Assembly: GCA_020025965.1 (NCBI GenBank)
Contig: JAHHRG010000038.1
Location: 1 to 19,002, forward strand
Source: Sutterella sp.
GTDB lineage: Bacteria; Pseudomonadota; Gammaproteobacteria; Burkholderiales; Burkholderiaceae_F
Length of the DNA stretch: 19,002 nucleotides
Reading direction: 5' to 3'
Positions 1-7,171 of the stretch are shown piece by piece. The translations under genes and the position numbers were made by a program. The first letter of the stretch is position 1, and each line of letters opens with the position of its first letter. Under the pieces are notes generated by a model. That model was not told where the DNA came from. It did no database searches and saw nothing but the letters and a program-made list of their open reading frames with translations.

Positions 1-40
1 CTTAACTGCCGATGTTCACACTTATCGGTTCGTTGAATTC

Positions 41-74
41 AAATTTTTAAAGAACTGTTCACTCTTCATCAGAG
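41..74 (-). promoter_or_regulatory. rRNA-operon leader: boxB-like hairpin plus boxA
   Basis: On the minus strand a small hairpin with arms CTCT/AGAG and loop GATGA (62-74) is followed by GTTCTTTAAAAATTT (55-41). The latter closely resembles the boxA antitermination element of proteobacterial rrn leaders (E. coli GCTCTTTAACAATTT). Further on comes CCGATAAGTGTG (28-17), a run I associate with betaproteobacterial 16S leaders. The 16S gene itself would lie left of the window. The assignment rests on motif resemblance and on the promoter just upstream. Confidence 0.6.
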
Positions 75-86
75 CAGGTTTTGAAG

Positions 87-135
87 TTTATAGAACTTTT
101 TTTTGATTGTCAAATTTCTCGCAAAAAAAAAAAAT
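87..135 (-). promoter_or_regulatory. Strong promoter, probably rrn P1
   Basis: The minus strand carries a perfect -35 TTGACA (113-108), a 15-bp spacer and TATAAA (92-87); TAAACT offers a 17-bp alternative. Directly upstream is a run of 12 T on the minus strand (134-123), consistent with an UP element. It fires leftwards into the boxB/boxA leader, which fits an rRNA operon promoter. It lies downstream of the porin terminators on the same strand. Confidence 0.6.
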
Positions 136-242
136 CTTCCTGATGAGAATTCCCACACAATCAATCTTTAATTTTGTCCGTCCCCACTCTCATTGCAAAA
201 GCCTCTTCGAACGACAGTCCACAATCCCATCCCTTGCAGGGC

Positions 243-281
243 AAAAAAATATCCGCCATTCCTAAAAGAGAAACGGCGGAT
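243..281 (-). terminator. Second (distal) porin terminator
   Basis: On the minus strand the arms ATCCGCC and GGCGGAT (281-275 and 257-251) close a 17-nt loop, followed by a T-rich tract (250-243). It lies just beyond the stronger hairpin at 291-326, giving tandem terminators between the porin gene and the putative rrn promoter. The long loop makes this one less certain. Confidence 0.5.
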
Positions 282-290
282 CTCTCAAAT

Positions 291-326
291 AAAAAAGGCC
301 GACCTCTCGAGCGGTCAGCCTTTTTT
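291..326 (-). terminator. Rho-independent terminator of the porin gene
   Basis: AAAAAAGGC and GCCTTTTTT arms extend inward through GACC/GGTC (one C/A mismatch) around the loop TCTCGAGC. The symmetric A and T runs allow it to work in both directions. It sits about 45 nt after the porin stop codon. Confidence 0.85.
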
Positions 327-369
327 GACGTTCTAGTTAGTTATGGACGAAGGTCCAATCAACCGATTA

Positions 370-1413
370 TTAGAACGTGTGGGTCAGACCAAAGTAGGCC
401 TGGGTCGTTTCGGTCGTCGTCTTGCCGGCATCTTCTTCAGCGTAGCCGATGGAAGAGTAGACGAGCGTACGAGCGGAGAGCGGGTATTCGTACTTAACGG
501 AACCGCCGATGTAATCGGAATCGTCTGCACCGTTATCCTTGTCGTTGTAGTAGAGACCCGTGGTCAGCGTACCGGCAGCAACCGGGATCTGAGCACCGAC
601 GTGGAGAGCGTAGCCGTCGGTCTTGTTATCGATGTTTTCGAAGTACTGACCGGAAACGAACGTCGTAGCAAAGCCGCAGTTGTAGTTACCGCCGACCGTC
701 ACGATCTTGGCATCAGCATTTTCAGCACCACGCTCGACCGTGTCGGACTTGAGGATCTGTTCGTAGGCAGCCATTGCCTGGAAGTTACCGTATTCACCCG
801 TCAAAGCGAAACCGGCATAACGGTTGGCATCGGTATGACCTTCGTGACCAACGTCAGGATCAGCCTTGTTGTCGTTCTTGAAGGAATATTCGGCGGTCAT
901 CTGGAGACCGGCAAACTTCGGGGACTGGTAAACGAGCATGTTGTCCATGCGAGCGGTACCAACGAGACCGTTGATATCACCGTCGCCGCCGTCGAAAGCG
1001 TCAACGAGAGCCATGAAGTCGTACGTACCGGCAGCGGCGGAGATAGCGCCCATGCGGCCGGCAGAAAGCGTGCCCCAGGAAGAGGAAACGGAGAGAGAAG
1101 CTTCACGACCGAAGAGGCGGTTATCGCTCATCTCGCCGTCATCAGCTTCGAAACCGTTTTCAAGCTTGAAGGAAACCTTGTATCCGTTGCCGAGGTCTTC
1201 AGTGGCCTTGATACCCAAGCGGGAACCGGAGTTCACACCAGAGTTAAGTTCGAACTTGTCAACGTTCGAATCGGGCTTACCTTCGGTCTTTTCTACAGAA
1301 TTCGTGTAGATCATGCCGTAGTCAACGACACCGTAGAGCTGAACGTCAGCAGCCATGGAGGAAGCAGCGAAGGCGCCGAGAACGGCGACAGCAGCGAGAG
1401 ACTTCTTAAACAT
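370..1413 (-). CDS. Gram-negative general porin (Porin_4/OmpC-like)
   Basis: Encodes a 347-residue outer-membrane trimeric beta-barrel porin for passive diffusion of small hydrophilic solutes. A Sec signal peptide (about residues 1-21, KK followed by an Ala-rich hydrophobic stretch and cleavage after SMA) precedes the mature start ADVQLYGVVDYG, the usual first strand of betaproteobacterial porins. The chain ends in Phe (YFGLTHTF), the outer-membrane assembly signal. Alternating strands and glycine-rich turns run throughout, and the length is normal for the family. The ATG is preceded by AAGGA at suitable spacing. It is monocistronic, with tandem terminators downstream. The 368-residue plus-strand ORF over the same bases is a shadow. 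Substrate selectivity cannot be read from the sequence. Confidence 0.93.
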   Translation of the reverse strand: MFKKSLAAVAVLGAFAASSMAADVQLYGVVDYGMIYTNSVEKTEGKPDSNVDKFELNSGVNSGSRLGIKATEDLGNGYKVSFKLENGFEADDGEMSDNRLFGREASLSVSSSWGTLSAGRMGAISAAAGTYDFMALVDAFDGGDGDINGLVGTARMDNMLVYQSPKFAGLQMTAEYSFKNDNKADPDVGHEGHTDANRYAGFALTGEYGNFQAMAAYEQILKSDTVERGAENADAKIVTVGGNYNCGFATTFVSGQYFENIDNKTDGYALHVGAQIPVAAGTLTTGLYYNDKDNGADDSDYIGGSVKYEYPLSARTLVYSSIGYAEEDAGKTTTETTQAYFGLTHTF

Positions 1414-1521
1414 TTTTTGATCCTTATTGAATATCGAGCCGATCTCTAGAGTTTTTGGTTATGTTCTCCGATCGACCTCGTACGAAGCGTAATTTTTCGC
1501 TTATGGGATTCAATCAACAAT

Positions 1522-1537
1522 TAAGGGAAATCCCTTA
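1522..1537. promoter_or_regulatory. Perfect palindrome upstream of porin gene
   Basis: TAAGGGA-AA-TCCCTTA is a perfect dyad with 7-bp arms, 108 bp upstream of the porin start codon. Position and symmetry fit an operator for a dimeric regulator; no known consensus is recognised. Confidence 0.35.
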
Positions 1538-1999
1538 TTTTTTACGTGAGAAACGATTTTTTACCCAATATTCAAATAGTTAGAACATAAGGTGTCAAAA
1601 ATTCTCCTGTTGCAAATTCGCAACAATGCTTAGTTTTATCTCAAAAGTTTCGACATTTTTGCCACTCAAACCCCGCAAGCTTCTCGTTATCTACATAGTG
1701 CTTAGGGAGTCTCTTATCGATTCTCCCTGACGATATAAGATCCTCAGGCCAATCCTTTTGAGCAATCGGACAGTTCGCGTTTATTCGCGCAATCTAATAT
1801 AGCCAAACGTCAAAACGCCCTACTCTCGATCTTTCGCTTTAACGACCTTCTTTTCATTCCCTAAGCTTCGCTCTGTATTCTCCATTGAGAGAGCGAGGTC
1901 TATCGAACACACTTCATTCGATCAGCCAAAATCTCCTTGAAGTCCGCAAGACAACGCTTGAAGCTCTCTTTTCTCCGACTCCTCTTGTCTTTCAGTAAA

Positions 2000-2072
2000 A
2001 AAATCCGAATGACTACGCAAAGCGCCTTAGTTTGTTGTAGGATTTTCCCTCGCTCAAAGGAGCACTCCAGAA
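2000..2072 (+). ncRNA. Structured leader or small RNA candidate
   Basis: AAAATCC (2000-2006) can pair with GGATTTT (2040-2046), enclosing a smaller stem built from CTACGC and GCG..TAG. A GGAG-CA-CTCC dyad (2059-2068) follows, and then a terminator. The order stem, stem, terminator is what a small RNA or an attenuating leader would show. No family was recognised and no promoter is evident. Confidence 0.3.
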
Positions 2073-2098
2073 CCGATCCGCGTCGATCGGCTTTTTTT
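2073..2098 (+). terminator. Terminator/attenuator immediately before marC
   Basis: CCGATC and GATCGG arms enclose CGCGTC and are followed by C plus seven T. It ends 26 nt before the first marC start codon, leaving almost no room for a separate promoter. It either ends an unrecognised upstream transcript or acts as an attenuator of the marC pair. Confidence 0.7.
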
Positions 2099-2124
2099 CG
2101 TCTTCTTCGTTTAGCCTTACAGCG

Positions 2125-2793
2125 ATGGACATTCTTTTTTCTACTTTTCTGATCGCTTTCTCATCGTTTCTTCCGGTGTTGAATCCTTTCGGCGGTGCGA
2201 TGTATTTGTTCGGCATCACGCCCGACATCGATGACCGCGACCGCGGCATGATGGTTCGCCGTATTGTTATCTTTTCGGCCATCACGCTCTTGGTGAGTCT
2301 TTTCGCCGGTCATCTTATTCTGCGTTTCTTTGGGATTTCCGTTGACATTCTTCGTCTCTGCGGCGGTGTAATCCTCTTTGCGGCCGGCTGGAACGCCTTG
2401 AATGCTCCGGCCAATATGGACACGCCCGCCCCCGATGCCCCCAAGAAGCGCTATTCACGACCCAAGCTGATTTCGATGGCCTTCTTTCCGATGACCCTGC
2501 CGATCACAATGGGGCCCGGAGCCATTTCCGTGGCTTGTGCCTTCGGTGCCGGCATTTTCCATCAGGGTGTTTGGGCCTTTGTGGGTTTGATGCTCGCCTG
2601 TATTGCAAACCTTTTGATTGTCTATATCTGCTATCGCTACTGCGACCGTTTCAGTCGCAAAGTCGGCGTAGCCGGGGCTGACGCGATTTCACGCATTTTT
2701 GCGTTCATCCTTGTCTGTATCGGTGCGTCGGTTTCCTGGAAGGGGCTCACCGCTTTGATCGATGCCTGGAATCTGCCCGGCATCACAAACTAA
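2125..2793 (+). CDS. MarC family integral membrane protein (copy 1)
   Basis: A 222-residue inner-membrane protein of the MarC/UPF0056 family (relatives YhgN and YchE), with about six hydrophobic segments. Family hallmarks are the N-terminal LNPFGGAMYLFGITPDI loop and FPMTLPITMGPGAIS near the centre, which matches the family's P-x-T-x-P-L-x-x-GPGAIS signature. A hydrophilic Pro/Ala-rich loop of about 15 residues separates the two halves. The biochemical function of the family is unresolved; the old link to multiple antibiotic resistance was withdrawn for MarC itself. The start ATG has no obvious Shine-Dalgarno and lies 26 nt after a terminator hairpin. A paralogue follows 15 nt downstream, so the two are probably cotranscribed. 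Confidence 0.88.
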   Translation: MDILFSTFLIAFSSFLPVLNPFGGAMYLFGITPDIDDRDRGMMVRRIVIFSAITLLVSLFAGHLILRFFGISVDILRLCGGVILFAAGWNALNAPANMDTPAPDAPKKRYSRPKLISMAFFPMTLPITMGPGAISVACAFGAGIFHQGVWAFVGLMLACIANLLIVYICYRYCDRFSRKVGVAGADAISRIFAFILVCIGASVSWKGLTALIDAWNLPGITN

Positions 2794-2808
2794 AAGGGAG
2801 TCAGCGAA

Positions 2809-3459
2809 ATGGAAGCCGCCCTTTCTTCGTTCATTATTATTTTTTCCACGCTCCTACCGATTCTCGATCCGTTCGGCGGGTGTATGTTCTTTCTCGCCTT
2901 AACCCCCGGCATTACCGACGAACAGCGTGCAATGATGACGCGCCGCATCGTCATGTATTCCGCGATTATTCTCTTTGCGAGCCTTTTCGCGGGAACGCTC
3001 ATTCTCTCCTTTTTCGGTATTTCGATGGGCATTCTCCGTATGTGCGGCGGTTTATTGATTTGTTCGGCGGGCTGGAAAAATCTAAATGCGCCCTCTCGTG
3101 TAGATCAGCCGATTGACGTGCAACCCACGCATTCGACTGAAAAACTGATGAGCATGGCTTTTTACCCGATTACTCTGCCGCTGACCATGGGGCCCGGGGT
3201 CATTTCAGTCGTCTGCTCGCTTGGTACCGGTATTTTCACCGACGGTTGGGAATCCTTCATTGGTATGATGCTCGCCTCTCTAGCTGCCTTGGCCGTCGTT
3301 TACGTCTGTTACCGCAATTGCGATCGTATCGGTCGCGCTGCCGGTCGCGCCGGCGCTGATGCACTCTCGCGCATCTTCTCTTTCATTTTGATCTGCCTGG
3401 GAACAGGCGTCTTCTGGAAGGGGTTGACGGACGAAGTCGCCGCTTATTTAGCGGGCTGA
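2809..3459 (+). CDS. MarC family integral membrane protein (copy 2)
   Basis: A 216-residue paralogue of the preceding gene, with the same architecture: LDPFGGCMFFLALTPGI near the N-terminus, YPITLPLTMGPGVIS centrally, and a shared C-terminal pattern (GADALSRIFSFIL, FWKGLT). The two proteins align over their full length, so this is a tandem duplication that has diverged substantially. Unlike copy 1 it has a good ribosome binding site (AGGGAG, about 8 nt before ATG). It probably resides in the inner membrane; the substrate is unknown. A strong terminator at 3505-3542 ends the unit. The pair might form a heteromer, but nothing in the sequence proves it. Confidence 0.88.
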   Translation: MEAALSSFIIIFSTLLPILDPFGGCMFFLALTPGITDEQRAMMTRRIVMYSAIILFASLFAGTLILSFFGISMGILRMCGGLLICSAGWKNLNAPSRVDQPIDVQPTHSTEKLMSMAFYPITLPLTMGPGVISVVCSLGTGIFTDGWESFIGMMLASLAALAVVYVCYRNCDRIGRAAGRAGADALSRIFSFILICLGTGVFWKGLTDEVAAYLAG

Positions 3460-3504
3460 TCAAAATCGCTTCCGAAGAGTCGTTTAACATCTACTCCCCG
3501 ACAT

Positions 3505-3542
3505 CGTCGGCGTTTTCTTTAAAGACACGCCGACGTTTTTTT
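3505..3542 (+). terminator. Terminator of the marC pair
   Basis: A perfect 9-bp stem, CGTCGGCGT/ACGCCGACG, with a 13-nt loop is followed by seven T. It separates the marC unit from the aroB promoter region. Confidence 0.9.
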
Positions 3543-3551
3543 CATTCCGGG

Positions 3552-3567
3552 TGTACCAATCGGTACA
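3552..3567. promoter_or_regulatory. Palindromic operator candidate upstream of aroB
   Basis: TGTACC-AATC-GGTACA is a perfect dyad with 6-bp arms. A plausible -10 TATATT (3586-3591) places the right arm at the -35 position, so binding here would be expected to repress. The same two arms with the same 4-bp spacing recur at 8382-8397 between the DAHP synthase and menF genes, and nowhere else in the window. Confidence 0.6.
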
Positions 3568-3619
3568 TTTTGAGACGCTTTCCAGTATATTTAGCAGACA
3601 CCTACAGGAAAGCTTCAAC

Positions 3620-4702
3620 ATGTCCTCAATTCATATTTCTACCGACCGACCCTACGACGTCCTCATTGAGCGCGGTCTTCTTCTTCGCACCGGCGACATT
3701 GCCGCTCGTTTAGTGAAGACCCGACGCGCCGTGCTCGTCTCAGACAGTCATGTGATGCCTCTTTACGGTGAACGCACTGTTCAAAGCCTCGCGAGAGCCG
3801 GCTTTTCGGTTGAGCGTGTGGAATTTCCGGCAGGTGAAGCTTCGAAAAATCCGGCCAAACTTTTCGAACTCCTCTCCGCTTTTGCCGATCTCGGCTTTAA
3901 ACGCAACGATCTTTTGGTTGCCTTAGGCGGCGGAGTCACCGGTGATCTCGCGGGATTGGCCGGCTCAATTTATATGCGCGGCATGCCCGTCCTTCAGATC
4001 CCGACTTCGCTCCTTGCGATGGTCGACTCGAGTGTCGGAGGCAAAACGGCCGTCAATCTTCCTCAGGGAAAGAATCTGGTCGGAACCTTCTCTCAACCCG
4101 TGGCCGTTCTTTGCGATCCGGATCTCTTGTCAACACTCCCCGAAGGCGACATCACGAACGGTTGGGGTGAAATCGTCAAGTACGCCATGCTGAAAAAAGA
4201 TGTGCTTCTACCGCTCCTTGAGAAAGAAACGATCGACGACAATACCTTGCTTGACGTTATCTGCGAATGCGTGACAATCAAACGCGATATCGTGACTGCC
4301 GACGAATTCGAGACCGGTACGCGCGCTTTGCTAAATTTCGGTCACACAGTCGGACATGCAATTGAAGCTCTCTCGTCCTTTTCGATTCCGCACGGTGCGG
4401 CGGTCGCAATTGGCATGGGAATCATCACGAGAATGGCCGTCCTTGACGGGACTTGTTCGCCCAAGACCGAAATTGTTTTACAACGTCTAACGACCAAATT
4501 CAATCTCCCATCGACCTGTCCAGGCAACGCAAAAGAGATTTCGGCCATCGTCAGAACCGACAAAAAAAGCGAAATCGATTCGATCAAACTCATCTGGCCG
4601 ACGGCCGTCGGTCATTGCGTCATCAGGAAAATGCCTTTTGACGAATTCGAATTGCGCTTGACCGAGGCCCTTCAATCCATGAAAACGGCGCTCTCATCAT
4701 GA
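3620..4702 (+). CDS. aroB: 3-dehydroquinate synthase
   Basis: Converts DAHP to 3-dehydroquinate, the second shikimate step; NAD+ and divalent-metal dependent, cytosolic. The product is 360 residues, normal for AroB. Visible motifs are the NAD-binding GGGVTGDLAG, DSSVGGKTAVN and GKNLVGTF, and metal ligands in WGEIVKYAML (Glu), NFGHTVGHAIE (His) and PHGAAVAIGM (His). The ATG at 3620 is preferred over an upstream in-frame GTG at 3551 because it has AGGAA 9 nt upstream, and because the longer form would start inside the palindrome and promoter. First gene of aroB-aroA-aroC; its stop overlaps aroA by 4 bp. The sequence style (PYDVLIERGLL, QIPTSLLAMVDSSVGGKTAVN) looks more like Clostridia than Betaproteobacteria. 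Confidence 0.96.
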   Translation: MSSIHISTDRPYDVLIERGLLLRTGDIAARLVKTRRAVLVSDSHVMPLYGERTVQSLARAGFSVERVEFPAGEASKNPAKLFELLSAFADLGFKRNDLLVALGGGVTGDLAGLAGSIYMRGMPVLQIPTSLLAMVDSSVGGKTAVNLPQGKNLVGTFSQPVAVLCDPDLLSTLPEGDITNGWGEIVKYAMLKKDVLLPLLEKETIDDNTLLDVICECVTIKRDIVTADEFETGTRALLNFGHTVGHAIEALSSFSIPHGAAVAIGMGIITRMAVLDGTCSPKTEIVLQRLTTKFNLPSTCPGNAKEISAIVRTDKKSEIDSIKLIWPTAVGHCVIRKMPFDEFELRLTEALQSMKTALSS

Positions 4703-6063
4703 AAGCGCTCCTCTCTTTGAATCCGAGCGAAGCACCGCAACTCCTACAAGCCTCGCCTTTTTCGATTGTCGAATCAAAGTCCTACGCACACCGCTATCTG
4801 ATTGCCGCAGCTTTGGCCGACCGACCGAGCATCATCCGCTCCAATTCCCGATCGGACGATGTTCTTGCGACCGTTCGAGTTCTCCGAACACTCGGCGCTG
4901 ACATTGTCGATATGAAGGATTGCTTTGTCATTACGCCGTTCGCTCTCACGGATCAGAATCGAGATAAGGCAATTGAAGCCGACTGCGGTGAATCCGGCAC
5001 GACTTTGCGCCTCTTATTACCCGTGGCAGCCGCTCTGGGGAAAACGGTGAGCTTCACCGGGCGCGGTCGTTTGCCCGAGCGTCCGCTATCGCCCCTGACC
5101 GACGAAATGATGAATCACGGTCTCAAGCTTACACGTTTGAATGGTCTGCCTCTCACGCTTTCCGGTCAAATGAGAGCCGGCGATTGGTCTTTGCCCGCCA
5201 ACGTTTCCTCTCAATTTGTGAGCGGTCTGCTCTTTGCCCTGTCGGTGACTGAAGGAAAGAGTCGACTCACGCTTACCAACCGAATCGAATCGGCACCCTA
5301 CATTACGCTCACGGTCGACGTGCTGAAAGCTTTCGGGGCCGACATCCGCTATGACGATGAGACGCAAACCTTTACGATTGAAGGTCGGACTCGATTGACC
5401 GCACCGGCATTACCCTTGAAAATCGAAGGCGACTGGTCGAATGCGGCGTTTTGGTGTGCGGCAGCCGGACTCATGGCGCGTCAACAAAAAGCCGATCTTC
5501 TCCTCCCCGTTGACAACTTGACGATGTCGACGCTTCAGGGGGATCGGGCGATTCTGGATATTCTGTCTTGCTACGGCGTCTTGGTCAAAGCGTCGGCTAC
5601 GGGCATTCGTTTCCGCTTTGATACCGAGGCCTTGGCCATTCAGAAAGAAGTCGTAATTGACGTTTCACAAACTCCCGACCTTCTGCCCGTCGCGGTCCTC
5701 TTTGCCGCACAGTTTTCGGTCAAAACGCGAATGACGGGAGCCGCCCGCCTTCGTCTCAAAGAATCCGATCGACTCGAAGCGGTGGCGAAACTTTTATTCG
5801 CCTTAGGCATTGACGCCCGAACCGACACCGACACCCTCTCATTTCAGGGCGGCAATATGCGAAACGGCGTGACGGTCTCGTCTTTCAACGATCATCGCCT
5901 TGTGATGGCCGCAGCGCTGACGCTTTTTTCGACCGACGCCCATGATGAAAACAACGAACGGCAAATCATCATTGAAGACCCGTTTGCCGTTAACAAATCC
6001 TATCCCGATTTTTTCGAGCATCTCGCTTTAACCGGTGCTCGTCTGACTTTAAAGAGCCACTGA
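4699..6063 (+). CDS. aroA: 3-phosphoshikimate 1-carboxyvinyltransferase (EPSP synthase)
   Basis: Joins PEP to shikimate-3-phosphate to give EPSP, the sixth shikimate step. The 454-residue protein has the two-domain EPSP synthase pattern: SKSYAHRYLIAAAL near the N-terminus, CGESGTTLRLLLP (PEP/phosphate loop, keeping the Gly that matters for glyphosate sensitivity), SSQFVSGLLFAL, ESAPYITLT, SQTPDLLPVA (catalytic Asp), LKESDRLEAVA (catalytic Glu) and NDHRLVMAAA. The GESGTT loop differs from the GNAGT(A/T) form usual in Betaproteobacteria and resembles Clostridia-type enzymes. It overlaps aroB by 4 bp (ATGA) and ends one base before the aroC start, so translation is probably coupled through the operon. 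Confidence 0.95.
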   Translation: MKALLSLNPSEAPQLLQASPFSIVESKSYAHRYLIAAALADRPSIIRSNSRSDDVLATVRVLRTLGADIVDMKDCFVITPFALTDQNRDKAIEADCGESGTTLRLLLPVAAALGKTVSFTGRGRLPERPLSPLTDEMMNHGLKLTRLNGLPLTLSGQMRAGDWSLPANVSSQFVSGLLFALSVTEGKSRLTLTNRIESAPYITLTVDVLKAFGADIRYDDETQTFTIEGRTRLTAPALPLKIEGDWSNAAFWCAAAGLMARQQKADLLLPVDNLTMSTLQGDRAILDILSCYGVLVKASATGIRFRFDTEALAIQKEVVIDVSQTPDLLPVAVLFAAQFSVKTRMTGAARLRLKESDRLEAVAKLLFALGIDARTDTDTLSFQGGNMRNGVTVSSFNDHRLVMAAALTLFSTDAHDENNERQIIIEDPFAVNKSYPDFFEHLALTGARLTLKSH

Positions 6064-6064
6064 T

Positions 6065-7171
6065 ATGTCCCAATTCGGCACCAATCTTCGCTTAACGATT
6101 TTCGGCCAAAGCCATTCGGCCGCCATCGGTATGACGCTCGACGGTTTGCCGGCAGGTGAATCCGTCGACATCGAAGCTCTGACTCGTTTTGCCGCAAGAC
6201 GCGCGCCGGGCGGGCGTTTATCTACGCAGCGAAAAGAATCGGACACCCCGGAATTTCTCTCCGGCCTCTATCAGGGGAAGACCTGCGGCGCTCCTCTTGC
6301 GGCTCTCATTCGTAATACCGACTGTCGATCAAAGGACTATGAAGCGATCGCCGATAAACCCCGCCCGTCTCATGCCGACTGGCCCGCGCAGGTTAAATAC
6401 CGAGGGTTCCAGGATATTCGAGGGGGCGGCGCTTTCTCCGGTCGTCTCACGGCGCCGATTGTCCTTGCGGGTGGCATCGCCGTGCAGATCCTCGAGCGTC
6501 GCGGCATTCGTGTGGCCGCCCATCTCCTGAGTCTCGGGACGATTCAGGATCGACCGTTTGCCGATCATGGCGAAAAGCCCGACGTGCTTGACGAAAGGCT
6601 CTCGCGATTGATACCGGTTTTATCGGATGAGGTGGCCGATGCCATGGCATCACAAATCGAATCCGTTCGAAAAGAAGGCGATTCGATAGGCGGCGTTATC
6701 GAATGCATGGCTCAAGGCATGCCTGTCGGTGTCGGCGGTCCGCTCTTTGACGGTCTTGACGGCCGACTTGCGCAGGCACTGTTCGGCATTCCGGGGGTAA
6801 AGGGTGTGGAAATGGGTTTGGGATTCGAGCTTGCCCGAACGCTGGGGTCCGAGGCTAACGACGGCTATCGAATGGAAGACGGTGAAGTTACGCTTTCATC
6901 CAATCGCTCGGGCGGCATCGCAGGCGGGATGAGTACCGGCGCACCGATCCTTTTCAAGGTCGCGATGAAGCCAACACCATCGATTGCAAAAGTTCAGAAG
7001 ACGATTTCTCTCTCCACCGGGACCGATGCCGACCTCAGCATTCACGGACGACATGATCCGACGATCGCCGTTCGCGCCGTTCCCGTTGTCGAAGCTGTGA
7101 CCGCGCTTTGCCTCCTTGATGCCCTCTTGGGCAGTCCGGCTGTCGTCGGTGAAAACGGCTTTAACCTTTGA
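6065..7171 (+). CDS. aroC: Chorismate synthase
   Basis: Removes phosphate from EPSP to form chorismate; needs reduced FMN. The 368-residue protein carries the family signatures FGQSHSAAIG, RRAPGG, RNTDCRSKDY, DIRGGGAFSGR and GRHDPTIAVRAVPVVEA. The first signature normally reads GESHG or GDSHG; here Glu is replaced by Gln (residue 15), next to the conserved His17. AFSGRLTAPIVLAGGIA and RPSHADWPAQVKYRGF are in the style of Clostridia enzymes rather than the proteobacterial RGGGRSSARETA form. Last gene of the aroB-A-C unit; its stop directly abuts the stop of the opposing DAHP synthase gene, with no terminator between. Confidence 0.95.
   Translation: MSQFGTNLRLTIFGQSHSAAIGMTLDGLPAGESVDIEALTRFAARRAPGGRLSTQRKESDTPEFLSGLYQGKTCGAPLAALIRNTDCRSKDYEAIADKPRPSHADWPAQVKYRGFQDIRGGGAFSGRLTAPIVLAGGIAVQILERRGIRVAAHLLSLGTIQDRPFADHGEKPDVLDERLSRLIPVLSDEVADAMASQIESVRKEGDSIGGVIECMAQGMPVGVGGPLFDGLDGRLAQALFGIPGVKGVEMGLGFELARTLGSEANDGYRMEDGEVTLSSNRSGGIAGGMSTGAPILFKVAMKPTPSIAKVQKTISLSTGTDADLSIHGRHDPTIAVRAVPVVEAVTALCLLDALLGSPAVVGENGFNL

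Larger units (their letters stand above)
1414..2124. other. 711-bp intergenic region, no gene seen
   Basis: I see no credible coding region, tRNA or rRNA here; the short ORFs lack family features and ribosome binding sites. It holds the porin 5' region (1414 to about 1600, minus) with a 16-bp palindrome at 1522-1537, an inverted repeat TGTTGC-N6-GCAACA at 1608-1625, an AGGGAG/CTCCCT dyad near 1704-1728, and a structured element with a terminator at 2000-2098 before marC. No convincing promoter for the marC pair was found. Confidence 0.6.

Noticed and set aside
343..1449. 368-residue plus-strand ORF over the porin gene
   Set aside because: The minus-strand porin has a signal peptide, barrel pattern and C-terminal Phe; the antisense reading has no family features.
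3552..3567. Calling the palindrome a TyrR or TrpR box
   Set aside because: The spacing is N4 rather than the N6 of the TyrR box and the inner bases differ; the CTAG core of the TrpR operator is absent.
3551..3619. Upstream GTG start for aroB, adding 23 residues
   Set aside because: It would begin within the operator and promoter, has no ribosome site, and the added residues are not part of AroB; ATG 3620 has AGGAA and gives the normal length.
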